Source: Hyphomicrobiales bacterium (GTDB taxonomy: Bacteria; Pseudomonadota; Alphaproteobacteria; Rhizobiales; Rhizobiaceae). From it: DNA of 64,000 nucleotides. How positions within the stretch are numbered: the stretch's first letter is position 1; each line of letters opens with the position of its first letter. Shown here piece by piece: positions 1-8,982 of the stretch. Both the position numbers and the translations under genes were made by a program. A model generated the notes under the pieces. That model made no database searches, was not told the DNA's origin, and worked only from the letters and a program-made list of their open reading frames with translations. The stretch covers positions 236,890 through 300,889 of the forward strand of contig UBTF01000002.1 in assembly GCA_900468285.1 (NCBI GenBank), read 5' to 3'.

Positions 1-925
1 CGGAACTGATCTTTCCAGACAGCCAGAGATCAATGCAGAGCGCGGCCATGGATGTGATCATGATGCCTGACAGGAGCGCCATGGATGCGCGGACCCCGGT
101 GATGAAGCGGGTAAACATCATCGTCGTGTTTTGGAAGATGTCGAAACCCTGCCGCATGTAGCGGTCATTGGCGTCGTCGCGACCGAAGAGCCTCAGGGTC
201 TGGATATTGCTGTAGGCATCCACCATGCGGCCAGACAGCATGGATGCAGCTTCTGCCGTCTCGCGGGAGTGCTTGCGGATGCGCGGCACGAAATAGCGCG
301 CCAGCATCGAGAATATGCCGACCCAGACCAGAACGACAACCGCCAGCCGCCAGTCCAGCCCGCCGATCAGAAACAGCATCGAGACCGAATAAATGCCGAC
401 GAACCAGACGCTTTCCATCAGCGAGGTCACAAGATCGCCCGCCGCCTGCCCGCCAGACCAGACCTTGGTGACGATGCGGCCCGAGAAATCATTCTGGAAA
501 AATGTGAGCGACTGACGCGCGACATGCATATAGGACTGCCAGCGCACGAGATTGTAGAAACCGGGCGTGATGATCTGCTGATCGACCAGTGCCGTCAGCA
601 TGGTCACGACGAAGCGAACGACGGCAATGAGGAACAACATGCCGATCAACTCGTAACCGTGCCCGGCGATCAGCCCTGCCCAGCCATCGCCGGGCTTTAC
701 GCTCGAGAGAATGTCCACCAGCCTGCCGACGAACCAGAACAATGCGGCCTCGATGGCGGCCGTCATGCCGCCAAGAACGAGCATGGCGAAAAATGGAGCC
801 TTGGCCTGCCTCAGATAAAACCAGATGAATGCGAAGGTATCTTGCGGCGGACGAAGATCGTCCTTGCGGGCGAAGGGCTTGATCCAGTTCTCGAAAACGC
901 GAAAAATACGGGTGATAAGCATCAT
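1..925 (-). CDS. ABC exporter half-transporter, N-terminal part (runs off window)
   Basis: This is the membrane half of an MsbA/HlyB-type ABC exporter, read by hand because it has no stop inside the window. About 308 residues are visible, starting at the first of two adjacent ATG codons (923-925). Hydrophobic segments near residues 38-55, 75-100, 155-180 and 280 alternate with typical exporter sequence such as FFQNDFSGRI and WLAVVLVW-like stretches, closely resembling the upstream gene at 1079-2935. The nucleotide-binding domain must lie beyond position 1. It follows the other ABC gene on the same strand across a 153-base gap, so the two are probably co-transcribed and may form a heterodimer. 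The substrate cannot be told. Family certain, specificity unknown. Confidence 0.85.
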   Translation of the reverse strand, partial: MMLITRIFRVFENWIKPFARKDDLRPPQDTFAFIWFYLRQAKAPFFAMLVLGGMTAAIEAALFWFVGRLVDILSSVKPGDGWAGLIAGHGYELIGMLFLIAVVRFVVTMLTALVDQQIITPGFYNLVRWQSYMHVARQSLTFFQNDFSGRIVTKVWSGGQAAGDLVTSLMESVWFVGIYSVSMLFLIGGLDWRLAVVVLVWVGIFSMLARYFVPRIRKHSRETAEAASMLSGRMVDAYSNIQTLRLFGRDDANDRYMRQGFDIFQNTTMMFTRFITGVRASMALLSGIMITSMAALCIDLWLSGKISS

Positions 926-993
926 TCCGATATAGGCGGTTTCATCGGACGGGCAAAGCGGCGGCTGGATTATATTTTAGTAATAAGATTGGT

Positions 994-1065
994 GGAGGGA
1001 GTGCTTTTTCCGCTACGGTTTCAGCCACTCCCTCACACCGGCTCAAGGCCCGGGTGAGGGAGTGG
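994..1065. repeat. Three-armed inverted repeat between the ABC genes
   Basis: CCACTCCCTCAC (1025-1036) is the exact reverse complement of GTGAGGGAGTGG (1054-1065), and ACCGG/CCGG extends the stem, so a strong hairpin can form in the spacer of the ABC operon. A third copy of the same arm, GGAGGGAGTG (994-1003), can also pair with 1026-1034, so two stems compete for the same middle arm. No U-run follows either stem in the operon direction. It could be a processing site, a partial terminator, or an intergenic repeat family. Confidence 0.6.
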
Positions 1066-1078
1066 GGGAAGCAGAAAC

Positions 1079-2935
1079 CTACTCCCCCGCCACCTTCATG
1101 TCCGGCTCTTCTTCGGAGATGAACCCGCCGGACTGACGCAGCCACAGATCGGCATAGATGCCTCCCTGCTCCACCAGTTCCGTATGCGTGCCAGCCTCGA
1201 CGATCTTGCCCTTGTCGAGGATGATGAGGCGATCCATCTCGGTCAGCGTCGACAGGCGGTGGGCAATCGCGATTACCGTCTTGCCTTCCATCAGCGCAAA
1301 CAGGTTTTCCTGAATGGCCGCTTCGACTTCCGAGTCGAGCGCCGAGGTTGCCTCATCGAGAATGAGGATCGGCGCATCCTTGAGGAACACGCGGGCGATC
1401 GCGATACGCTGGCGCTGGCCACCGGAAAGCTTGACCCCACGTTCTCCAACCTGCGCGTCCAGCCCCTGATGCCCATGCATATCTACCAGCGTTTCGATGA
1501 AGTCCCAGGCATTGGCGCGCTTTGCTGCGGCAATGATCTCTTCGTCCGTCGCTCCGGGATGACCATAGGCGATGTTTTCGCGGATCGTGCGGTGGAGCAG
1601 CGACGTATCCTGCGTCACGACGCCAATCAGCGAGCGCAAACTATCCTGCGAGACATTGGAAATATCCTGTCCATCGATCAGGATGCGGCCCGACTCCAGA
1701 TCGTAGAAACGCAGCAGCAGGTTCATCAGCGTGGTCTTGCCAGCGCCGGAGCGGCCGACGAGACCGACCTTTTCGCCCGGCTTGATGTTGAGAGACAGGT
1801 TCTCAAGGACGCCCTTGTTCTTGCCATAGTGGAAGCGGACGTCTTCAAAGATGATTTCACCCTTGTGGGCAGACAGCGCCGGTGCATTGGCGGCATCCAC
1901 GATATCGTGCGGCTTGGACATCATGTTCATGCCGTCATAGACGGTGCCGATGTTCTCAAACAGCGATGTCACTTCCCACATGATCCACTGCGACATGCCG
2001 TTGACGCGCATGGACAGGCCGATGGCAACGGCAACCGAGCCAACGGATACCGAACCCATCATCCAGAAATAGAGACCCAGCGACGTGGTGGAAAACATGA
2101 CGAGCGCATTGTTGATATCGATGGCGATGTTGAAGGCGGAGATGCGGCGCATCTGCCGATGGACCGTCTTGAGGAAGATGTTCATGCCTTCACGCGCATA
2201 GACCTCTTCACGGCCCGCATGGGAAAACAGCTTGATCGTGGCAATGTTGGCGTAGCTGTCCACGATGCGGCCCGTCATCAGCGACCTCGCATCCGCCTGC
2301 TCACTGGCAAGGCGGCCAAGCTTCGGCACGAAATAGGTCAGGATCGCTATATAGGCGGAGAGCCAAACGACCAGCGGAATGACCAGACGCCAGTCAGCCG
2401 CCGCAACCAGAAACAGCATCGAACCGACGAAGCTGATGGCGTAGACGAAGACGTCGATGATCTTCAGCGCCACTTCGCGGATGGCAAGCGCTGTCTGCAT
2501 GACCTTGGTGGAAACGCGACCGGCAAACTCGTTTGCGAAAAACGTCATGGAGTGACGCAGCAGGAACCGGTGCATGTGCCAGCGGGCAATCATGCCAAAG
2601 TTTCCAGCCAGCGTCTGGTGCATCGTCATCGTATGGATCGACCCCATCAAGGGCAGCGCGACCAGTACGATTGCGGCCATGAGGATGAGACGCCAGCCCT
2701 CATCCTGCAGGAATGTCTCCCGGTTGGCGGAAGACAGCCAGTCCACGATGTTGCCCAGGAACTGATAGAGCATCACTTCGGCAATCGCGATGCCCATGGA
2801 CATCAGGCCGAGCAGCAGCAGCCACGGCGCAGCAGGCTTGACGTAATGCCACATGAAGGGCAGCAGCCTGCCGGGTGGAACAACAGGCGTTGACGCGGGA
2901 AATGGATCGAGACGTTTTTCAAACCAGCCGAACAT
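1079..2935 (-). CDS. ABC exporter half-transporter, ATP-binding and permease
   Basis: This 618-residue inner-membrane exporter subunit has six hydrophobic helices over roughly residues 35-340, then a complete nucleotide-binding domain. Walker A is GLVGRSGAGKTT near residue 395, the signature LSGGQRQ near 501, Walker B ILILDEATSALD near 527, and the H-loop AIAHRLST near 559. The ATG at 2935 was preferred over an in-frame upstream extension because GGAG lies about 9 nt before it and family members begin close to this point; the extra 57 codons look like leader sequence. It precedes a second half-transporter (925 to beyond 1), suggesting a heterodimeric exporter of lipid, peptide or drug. Substrate not deducible. 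Confidence 0.9.
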   Translation of the reverse strand: MFGWFEKRLDPFPASTPVVPPGRLLPFMWHYVKPAAPWLLLLGLMSMGIAIAEVMLYQFLGNIVDWLSSANRETFLQDEGWRLILMAAIVLVALPLMGSIHTMTMHQTLAGNFGMIARWHMHRFLLRHSMTFFANEFAGRVSTKVMQTALAIREVALKIIDVFVYAISFVGSMLFLVAAADWRLVIPLVVWLSAYIAILTYFVPKLGRLASEQADARSLMTGRIVDSYANIATIKLFSHAGREEVYAREGMNIFLKTVHRQMRRISAFNIAIDINNALVMFSTTSLGLYFWMMGSVSVGSVAVAIGLSMRVNGMSQWIMWEVTSLFENIGTVYDGMNMMSKPHDIVDAANAPALSAHKGEIIFEDVRFHYGKNKGVLENLSLNIKPGEKVGLVGRSGAGKTTLMNLLLRFYDLESGRILIDGQDISNVSQDSLRSLIGVVTQDTSLLHRTIRENIAYGHPGATDEEIIAAAKRANAWDFIETLVDMHGHQGLDAQVGERGVKLSGGQRQRIAIARVFLKDAPILILDEATSALDSEVEAAIQENLFALMEGKTVIAIAHRLSTLTEMDRLIILDKGKIVEAGTHTELVEQGGIYADLWLRQSGGFISEEEPDMKVAGE

Positions 2936-3083
2936 GGCCAAGCTCCGGACAAAAATAACCCGAATTAACGGCCGCAGGGCGAAATAAGCGCCAGGGCCAG
3001 AACGGGAAGAACATTGAACATGGCCGCAACAGCCACATGACGAAGGTAAAAACAGGAAAGTGCGGACGAACCGCTGGAAACAC

Positions 3084-3140
3084 CTATGCCTGTAGCGGCA
3101 CGACAAGGGCCGGGAGGCGATATCGAACGAGCATATTCAT
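3084..3140 (-). CDS. Possible 18-residue leader peptide upstream of ABC exporter
   Basis: An ATG at 3140 follows the near-perfect Shine-Dalgarno AAGGAGGTTCAG and opens an 18-codon frame, MNMLVRYRLPALVVPLQA, ending in TAG about 150 bases before the ABC start at 2935. It is too short for coding statistics. The strong ribosome site, absent from chance ORFs here, is the main support. The hydrophobic arginine/proline/leucine-rich sequence would suit a regulatory leader peptide that stalls ribosomes ahead of an exporter gene, or a small membrane peptide. Both roles are inference. Confidence 0.35.
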   Translation of the reverse strand: MNMLVRYRLPALVVPLQA

Positions 3141-3346
3141 CTGAACCTCCTTGGCTGGTGTTGAAGATGCAACCTTGTAGCTCAAAAAATATGCATTGGC
3201 CAGCATGAAACTCCCGCTAATATGTCCGCGTCACCCCTACCATCGAACTGTGTCGGCGCGACGAAACCGGCGGGCGATAGACTTTCTTGTTCAGACGTAG
3301 CGGGCCGTGATAAGTCCCGGCGATTGCGCGACACGGAAGAGATGCC

Positions 3347-3808
3347 ATGCCAGAGATCAGGATCGCCCTTTATCAACCCGATATCCCCGGAAACACCGGT
3401 ACGATCCTGCGGCTTGCGGCGTGCCTGGGCATTGGCGTCGATATCATCGAGCCTGCCGGGTTCGACATTTCGGACCGCAACCTGAAGCGTGCCGGAATGG
3501 ATTACCTGACCACCGCATCACTGACCCGGCACGTCAATTGGGAGCGGTTCGAGGAGTGGCGCATCTCCACCGGCCGCCGGCTGCTTCTGGCCTCCACCAA
3601 GGCAGCACTGCCCTATGTTGATGTGGATTTTCGAGCCGACGACATTCTGCTGTTCGGCCGCGAAAGTGCTGGCGTGCCAGATCACGTCCATGAGAAAGCC
3701 GATGAGCGGCTGATCATTCCTATGATGGAAGGCCAGCGGTCGATCAATGTCGCGGTTTCCGCTGCAATGATTGCCGGAGAAGCGTTGCGGCAGACGGCAT
3801 GGCGCTAG
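3347..3808 (+). CDS. trmL: tRNA (cytidine/uridine-34 2'-O)-methyltransferase TrmL
   Basis: This 153-residue protein matches the TrmL/YibK branch of SPOUT methyltransferases, which methylate the wobble ribose of tRNA-Leu using S-adenosylmethionine. Visible hallmarks are YQPDIPGNTGTILRLAA at the N-terminus, FGRESAGVP near residue 104 and the C-terminal knot sequence QRSINVAVSAAM. Its length is the usual length for these single-domain enzymes. A GGAAGAG ribosome site lies 8 nt before the ATG. It is transcribed away from the ABC genes, with about 240 bases of shared promoter space, and is probably its own unit. Confidence 0.93.
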   Translation: MPEIRIALYQPDIPGNTGTILRLAACLGIGVDIIEPAGFDISDRNLKRAGMDYLTTASLTRHVNWERFEEWRISTGRRLLLASTKAALPYVDVDFRADDILLFGRESAGVPDHVHEKADERLIIPMMEGQRSINVAVSAAMIAGEALRQTAWR

Positions 3809-4002
3809 GGCCATCGCCATTATGCTCCAAAATGTCGTAATCAGCCCTGTACGACACGGCATTTCAGGCCTATATTATTTAGCCAACTAACATTCCCGCC
3901 CCCGAATACTTTCCACGCAGCGTGTCGTCCGAAAGCAGACCGGTTTCGGGCAAGCCAGGACGCACACAGTCATTTCACTGACGGAAGGAGGGCGACCGGA
4001 CA

Positions 4003-5655
4003 ATGCAATCCACCATCACCATCGTCAATCTGCTCGGCGCTGTCGCGCTTCTCCTTTTCGGACTTGCTCAGGTGAAGGATGGCGTGACACGCGCTTTCGG
4101 CGTCAAGCTCAGAGCCGTGCTGGCGACGGGTACGCAAAGCGGTCCGCGGTCGCTCCTGTCAGGCTTCCTTGCAACCATCGCACTGCAAAGCTCAACCGCA
4201 ACAGCGCTCACGGTTGCCTCCTTTGCCGAACGTGATCTGATCCGCCCGCGCATGGCGCAGGTCGTTCTGCTGGGCGCCAATATCGGCACCGCCGTTACGG
4301 CATGGATTTTCGCAACCGGGGTCGCCTGGCTGTCGCCCATGCTCATTCTCACCGGCCTGATTGTGCGCAAAGGCACGTCCAGCGCCCGGCAGGGCAGCGG
4401 CACAGCCCTTGTGGGCGTTGGCCTGATGCTTTTGTCTCTTCATCTGTTGAGCAGTGCAACAGAGCCGATGCGCGATTCACCGGCGCTTGGCGCCTTCATC
4501 GGAATGCTGGATGATGCCTGGCCCGTCGCGCTCATCCTGTCTGCAGCACTTGCTTTCGTGTCATCCTCCAGCCTTGCCGTCGTGGTCCTCATCCTGTCGC
4601 TGGCCTCCGCCGGTGTCCTCTCCACAGGTCTGATCATCGTCCTCATCCTCGGCGCCAACCTTGGCGGAGCGATCCCGCCCGTCGTTGCCACGCTGTCTGC
4701 ACCGGCGTCGGCGCGCCGCATCACCATCGGCAATCTGGTGGTCCGCACCGTCGGCTGCGCCATTGCGCTGCCGCTTGCGGGATATGGCGCGCTGTTGCTG
4801 CAAAGCCTGCCGCTATCGCAGGCTATGTTGCCGGTCGATGCGCATCTCATCTTCAATCTGGCGCTTGCCACTCTTGCATGGCCGCTGTCCGGTCTCATCT
4901 CCGACGTGATGGGCAAGCTGGTGCCCGATGACCCGCAGGCCGATGAAGGCCCGCGTTTTCTCGATGCCGATGCGCTCGACACCCCCGTCGTCGCTCTCGC
5001 CAACGCCACCCGCGAAGTCCTTGTCGTCGGCGACACCATCGAGCGGATGCTGATCCGAGCGGAAAATGCCTTCAAGCACAATGATCTTGGCCCTCTCGCA
5101 GAAATCATCGCGCTGGAAAAGAAAGTCGACGCGCGCCAGCAGGACGTGAAGATCTATCTGTCGCAGCTGGGCCGCAAGGGGCTGGACGAGCAGGATGGTC
5201 GCCGGTCGATCACGATTATCGACTATGCCATCAATCTGGAACATATCGGCGATATCATCGAAAAGGGCCTTGCCGAGCAGATCCGTAAGAAGATCCTCAA
5301 CGGCTTCAAGTTCTCAGATCAAGGCTATGAAGAGCTCAAGACGCTGTTCGACATGACGATCGAAAACCTGCGAGCGGCCCAGAGCATATTCGTAACCGGT
5401 GATTTCGATCTGGCCCGTCGTCTGATGGAAATCAAGATCGATATCAGACGGCTGGAAAAGCAGTCCTCCGGGCGACACCTGGAACGGCTGCGCGATGGCC
5501 TGATGCAGAGCCTGCAGACAAGCTCGCTGCATCTGGACATGCTGCGCGATCTCAAGCGTATCAATGCCCATATCGTATCCGTTGCCCACCCGATCCTCGA
5601 TCAGGGCGGCGTTCTCGGCGAAAGCCGTCTGAGGGCCGCAGACAGCAGGGCGTGA
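4003..5655 (+). CDS. Na+/phosphate cotransporter family protein with PhoU-like tail
   Basis: The 550-residue protein joins an N-terminal Na/Pi cotransporter domain of about 310 residues to a cytoplasmic PhoU-like helical domain (about 340-540). The two inverted cotransporter repeats show as LQSSTATALTVASF near residue 64 and VSSSSLAVVVLILSL near 187, the QSS-type motifs that bind sodium and phosphate in this family. Eight or more hydrophobic helices are evident. The GGAAGGAGGG ribosome site makes the start at 4003 secure. The family imports or exports inorganic phosphate; direction cannot be inferred. The stop is immediately followed by a convergent small gene (5658-5933). Confidence 0.9.
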   Translation: MQSTITIVNLLGAVALLLFGLAQVKDGVTRAFGVKLRAVLATGTQSGPRSLLSGFLATIALQSSTATALTVASFAERDLIRPRMAQVVLLGANIGTAVTAWIFATGVAWLSPMLILTGLIVRKGTSSARQGSGTALVGVGLMLLSLHLLSSATEPMRDSPALGAFIGMLDDAWPVALILSAALAFVSSSSLAVVVLILSLASAGVLSTGLIIVLILGANLGGAIPPVVATLSAPASARRITIGNLVVRTVGCAIALPLAGYGALLLQSLPLSQAMLPVDAHLIFNLALATLAWPLSGLISDVMGKLVPDDPQADEGPRFLDADALDTPVVALANATREVLVVGDTIERMLIRAENAFKHNDLGPLAEIIALEKKVDARQQDVKIYLSQLGRKGLDEQDGRRSITIIDYAINLEHIGDIIEKGLAEQIRKKILNGFKFSDQGYEELKTLFDMTIENLRAAQSIFVTGDFDLARRLMEIKIDIRRLEKQSSGRHLERLRDGLMQSLQTSSLHLDMLRDLKRINAHIVSVAHPILDQGGVLGESRLRAADSRA

Positions 5656-5657
5656 AA

Positions 5658-5933
5658 TCAATCGGCGGAAGGCAGACGGCGCATGGTGAATTCTATGCGG
5701 TCGCCTTCAAGCGTCCGCCAGCTTTCCACTTCGGTCCAGTAAGCGGCCTTCGGATATTCATCGAACCATTCCTTGGCCTTGGCGCGTGCTTCGCCACGGC
5801 TCATGCAAAAAGTCTGGCGAACGAACATACCGCTTTTTTCGTTCTTGCGGCCACCGGCGGCCTGATCCTGCCGGTGGGCATCGATCCTGCGTTTGAGGCC
5901 GGCCAGGGGTGGCGGTCCGGTAAATTTCGTCAT
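5658..5933 (-). CDS. Conserved hypothetical protein, 91 residues
   Basis: This small soluble, basic protein was not assigned to a named family. It opens with a proline-rich stretch (MTKFTGPPPLAGLKRR) and contains an SRGEARAKAKEWFDEYPKAAYWTEVESW segment that looks like a helix followed by an aromatic-rich strand. The start at 5933 follows AGAGGTGA at good distance; a 221-codon frame through the same stop is an over-extension into the divergent hemF gene. It is convergent with the Na/Pi gene, with two bases between stops, and divergent from hemF with 124 bases between. Function unknown. Confidence 0.65.
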   Translation of the reverse strand: MTKFTGPPPLAGLKRRIDAHRQDQAAGGRKNEKSGMFVRQTFCMSRGEARAKAKEWFDEYPKAAYWTEVESWRTLEGDRIEFTMRRLPSAD

Positions 5934-6057
5934 GACATTCACCTCTCTGATCAAAAGATAGTGTGCCAGCGGACAGTTGGCGAGTCGAATTTGTGTCTGT
6001 CCCGTGCGACTGTTAAACCGGGCAGGACTTAGCGATTCGACCTGAAGGAATACGAAT

Positions 6058-6969
6058 ATGGAACGGCCAGTTTTGCCGAAAGGCTTGCCCGACGACATCG
6101 AGGACAAGAAGGCACTGGCGAGAACATGGTTCGAGACCCTGCGCGATACCATCGTGACCTCCTTTGAAGCCATTGAGGACGCGCTGGAAGGCCCCCTGTC
6201 CGACCAGCCGCCCGGCCGCTTCGTGCAGAAGGACTGGCACCGCGACAATGGCGAAGGCGGCGGCGGCAAGATGTCGATGATGGAAGGCCGCGTCTTTGAA
6301 AAGGTCGGCGTCCACACATCCACCGTTCATGGCGAGTTCTCGCAGGAGTTCCGCAATCAGATACCCGGCGCGGAAGAAGATCCGCGTTTCTGGGCTTCCG
6401 GCATTTCGCTGATTGCTCATCCCATCAATCCCAACGTGCCTGCCGTTCACATGAACACCCGCATGGTTGTCACCTCCAGCCACTGGTTTGGCGGCGGAGC
6501 CGACCTTACCCCCGTGCTGGATCGTCGCCGCACGCAGGAGGATACGGATGCGCAGATTTTCCACCGCGTCTTCGAAATCACCTGCAACAGGCACGCGGTG
6601 GCGGACTATCCGCGCTACAAGCAGTGGTGCGATGAGTATTTCCATCTCAAGCACCGCAACGAACCACGCGGCATCGGCGGCATATTCTTCGACTGGCTGC
6701 ATCCCGACGAGGAAAGAGGAGACTGGAACGCCAATTTTGCCTTCGTGCAGGATGTCGGCCGGGCCTTCAACCTCGTCTATCCCAAGATCGTCCTGGGCAA
6801 CTTCAACAAGCCGTGGACGGAAGAGGACAGGGACGAGCAGCTCGTTCGTCGCGGTCGCTACGTGGAATTCAACCTGCTCTACGACCGCGGAACGATCTTT
6901 GGTCTCAAGACAGGCGGCAACGTGGAATCCATTCTGTCATCTCTCCCGCCCGTCGTGCGCTGGCCATAA
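6058..6969 (+). CDS. hemF: Oxygen-dependent coproporphyrinogen III oxidase
   Basis: HemF oxidatively decarboxylates two propionates of coproporphyrinogen III to give protoporphyrinogen IX in haem synthesis, using O2. The 303-residue protein has the normal length and family landmarks: [22 protein letters not shown] (roughly residues 71-92), [22 protein letters not shown] (around 131-152, with the conserved His), [10 protein letters not shown] near 203 and the closing [28 protein letters not shown] stands 9 nt before the ATG. It is divergent from a small unknown gene and followed by about 200 non-coding bases. No obvious oxygen-regulator box was seen upstream. Confidence 0.97.
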   Translation: MERPVLPKGLPDDIEDKKALARTWFETLRDTIVTSFEAIEDALEGPLSDQPPGRFVQKDWHRDNGEGGGGKMSMMEGRVFEKVGVHTSTVHGEFSQEFRNQIPGAEEDPRFWASGISLIAHPINPNVPAVHMNTRMVVTSSHWFGGGADLTPVLDRRRTQEDTDAQIFHRVFEITCNRHAVADYPRYKQWCDEYFHLKHRNEPRGIGGIFFDWLHPDEERGDWNANFAFVQDVGRAFNLVYPKIVLGNFNKPWTEEDRDEQLVRRGRYVEFNLLYDRGTIFGLKTGGNVESILSSLPPVVRWP

Positions 6970-7178
6970 TCTGGGAACTGAAACCTTCTCGGGCGCCACG
7001 CGCCTGAGTCGCGTAAATAATTTTCAGGCACCTACAGGTTTTATTCAGCAGGGCTGAGAAATCACGAAAAGTTTGACTTTTGTTAGGTTTTTTCGTGCAT
7101 ATTTCCGAAGATTAGCTCTTATGAAAACGTCGATCTGGTGATAGTCTCCCAGCGTTGATGACTGGAGGAGCTATCATC

Positions 7179-7445
7179 ATGATTACTTCAAACAGCATGT
7201 CTCTGTCCTCGGTCCCCGGTGACGGCGAAAAGATTATTCCGACCCAAGAATTGATTGACCGCCTCGCCGCCGAAATGCGCGCCACAGGCGACCGCGAATT
7301 GCCTCACTCCTTTTATGTAGAACAGGTCAAACGCAAGCTTGCCAATGATGCGGCGGCAAATGATGACCGCCTGGAACCGCGCAGCATACCGGCTGCGGCC
7401 ACATCCTCCGTATTCCATTGCTGGGCTATGCCTGAAAGGGTCTGA
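7179..7445 (+). CDS. Small hypothetical protein, 88 residues
   Basis: The start at 7179 is set by CTGGAGGAG nine bases upstream; an in-frame TTG/ATG pair eight codons earlier lies inside that ribosome site. The protein has a charged helical centre (IDRLAAEMRATGDRELPHSFYVEQVKRKLAND), then a loosely structured tail with HCW. I do not recognise a family. It is followed by a nested hairpin with a short U-run (7483-7519) and then a DUF1059 gene, so the two small genes sit together but may be separate transcripts. Coding nature is supported by ribosome site and composition only. Confidence 0.6.
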   Translation: MITSNSMSLSSVPGDGEKIIPTQELIDRLAAEMRATGDRELPHSFYVEQVKRKLANDAAANDDRLEPRSIPAAATSSVFHCWAMPERV

Positions 7446-7482
7446 CGGGAACCGAACAAGTCGGACACCCGTTTGCTGATGG

Positions 7483-7519
7483 AAGGGCGGATATGCCTTC
7501 ACAAGGCTGCCGCCCTTTT
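7483..7519 (+). terminator. Nested hairpin with U-run after small gene
   Basis: AAGGGCGG (7483-7490) pairs with CCGCCCTT (7510-7517), enclosing a second perfect stem GCCTT/AAGGC (7495-7507), and TTTT follows at 7516-7519. It fits an intrinsic terminator for the gene ending at 7445. Confidence 0.65.
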
Positions 7520-7540
7520 CACCAACAATGGGAGGTATCA

Positions 7541-7729
7541 ATGAGACTCTTTGAATGTGGAACTCTCGTCCCCGGTTGCGAATGGCATACACGGGCGAGT
7601 GAAGATGCAGAAGTCGTGCGACGCGCGGTCGAGCACCTTCGCCAGGCTCACGGCGAGACCATCATCCGGGAAAACATGGTCGAGAACATCAAACATCGCA
7701 TTCGCGATGAGGCGAATGTTCAGGCCTGA
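7541..7729 (+). CDS. DUF1059 family small protein
   Basis: A 62-residue protein of the DUF1059 type, predicted small metal-binding proteins. Key residues are the spaced cysteines in FECGTLVPGCEW and the histidine in HLRQAHG of the helical second half. GGGAGGT lies 5 nt before the ATG at 7541, making the 16-codon upstream extension unlikely. Its 3' end overlaps the convergent cca gene by 10 bases (7720-7729), so mRNA ends of the two genes must be complementary there. Family clear, function unknown. Confidence 0.75.
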   Translation: MRLFECGTLVPGCEWHTRASEDAEVVRRAVEHLRQAHGETIIRENMVENIKHRIRDEANVQA

Positions 7730-8982
7730 TCCTTGATTTCCGATTGAAGGCGGGCGGTCAATGCTGCCCGGTCGAGTGAGAAGTTCATTTCAACCCATTT
7801 TTCTTCCAATGCGGCCAGTATCTCCCCGACCTTCGGACCCGGAGGAAGGCCAGCGGCCAGCACGTCTGCACCGGACAGCGGAAACTGGGGACGGGCAAAC
7901 TTTTCCGCCCGCGCGAGCAAAGCCGACAGTCTAGCAATCTTCTGCATTGCCTCGGCGCCCGCAGAAACATCTGCACGTGCGGACGCAAGCGCCAGCCTTG
8001 CTCTCATCGCTATACCCTCAACGCCCTGCCGGTAGAGCAGACGGTCGAAGGCTGCGTCGGTGATAGATGCATCTATCGCCGGGGCCGATGCCCATGATTT
8101 CAACCGCTTGGCTTCAGCGTTGGACAAGCGCAGACGGGATGCCATGGCCGTTACCCTGTCAACGTCAACGGGGACAATCGACGCAAGACGCAGAAGCGCG
8201 TCCGGTTGCCAGCCCAACGCCTGCTCCGCTGCCACAAGCCCATGAATGGCATCAATGCCCCATTTTTCGGTTTCCGGCAGAACCTGTGCCAAAACGCCGG
8301 ACTGGCGCATCCACAACAGCGCCCGCGAAGGATCTTCCGCCGCCAGCAACTTCCTGGTTTCGCTCCAGACCCGTTCGGCCGAGAGCGTCGGCACCTTGTC
8401 TTTTGCGCGCGCACATGCACGCAGGCCGTCTGCGTCGGGCCGGCCAGCGCCGTAATGGGCAAAGAAGCGGAAGAACCGCAGGATGCGAAGATGATCCTCG
8501 GCGATCCGCCGATCCGCATCTCCTATGAAGCGGACGATGCGCTTTTCGATATCAGGCAGACCGTCTATCAGGTCGATGACGTCGCCAGAGGCATCTGCAT
8601 AGAGCGCGTTGATGGTGAGGTCGCGCCGCTCCGCATCTTCCTTCCAGTCCGTGCCGAAAGCCACCTGCGCATGTCGCCCGTCTGTCTCCACATCGCGGCG
8701 AAGCGTCGTTACCTCGAAACCCTCGCCATCCAGAACCAGCGTGACCGTGCCATGCTCGATACCGGTTGGAACCGCCTTGATCCCGGCGTCTTCGGCACGC
8801 TCCACGACATCCTGAGGCGGCAAGGTCGTTGCTATGTCTATGTCACCTACGGGCATGTCCATGAGGGCGTTGCGCACCGCGCCGCCGACAATGCGCGCTT
8901 CGCCGCCATCTGCATTCAGAAGCGCCAAAATCCGCTGAAGGCCCGGCTTGGAGAACCACTCTTGCCCCGCGATGCTGCTCAT
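7720..8982 (-). CDS. cca: CCA-adding tRNA nucleotidyltransferase
   Basis: A 420-residue class II nucleotidyltransferase that builds or repairs the 3' CCA of tRNAs. The catalytic head carries RIVGGAVRNALM and the acidic pair in GDIDIATTLPP (about residues 28-52), with further conserved sequence in RDLTINALYAD and RILRFFRFFAHYG. The start at 8982 forms a 4-base ATGA overlap with the stop of the NUDIX gene and has AGAGGTT upstream; a 17-codon extension is therefore rejected. It is the last gene of a three-gene operon (9614, 8979, 7720), and its 3' end overlaps the DUF1059 gene. Confidence 0.95.
   Translation of the reverse strand: MSSIAGQEWFSKPGLQRILALLNADGGEARIVGGAVRNALMDMPVGDIDIATTLPPQDVVERAEDAGIKAVPTGIEHGTVTLVLDGEGFEVTTLRRDVETDGRHAQVAFGTDWKEDAERRDLTINALYADASGDVIDLIDGLPDIEKRIVRFIGDADRRIAEDHLRILRFFRFFAHYGAGRPDADGLRACARAKDKVPTLSAERVWSETRKLLAAEDPSRALLWMRQSGVLAQVLPETEKWGIDAIHGLVAAEQALGWQPDALLRLASIVPVDVDRVTAMASRLRLSNAEAKRLKSWASAPAIDASITDAAFDRLLYRQGVEGIAMRARLALASARADVSAGAEAMQKIARLSALLARAEKFARPQFPLSGADVLAAGLPPGPKVGEILAALEEKWVEMNFSLDRAALTARLQSEIKDQA

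Noticed and set aside
131..1057. 308-codon open frame on the plus strand
   Set aside because: It is antisense to the truncated ABC exporter at 1-925, whose translation is a convincing transporter.
1184..2893. 569-codon open frame on the plus strand
   Set aside because: It is antisense to a complete ABC exporter with all ATPase motifs and has H/Q/R/D-rich composition typical of a shadow frame; no ribosome site.
3970..3987. CAGTCAT-N4-CTGACGG as a Pho box before the Na/Pi cotransporter
   Set aside because: The second half matches poorly and the site overlaps the ribosome-binding region 16-33 bases before the start codon, too close for a promoter operator.
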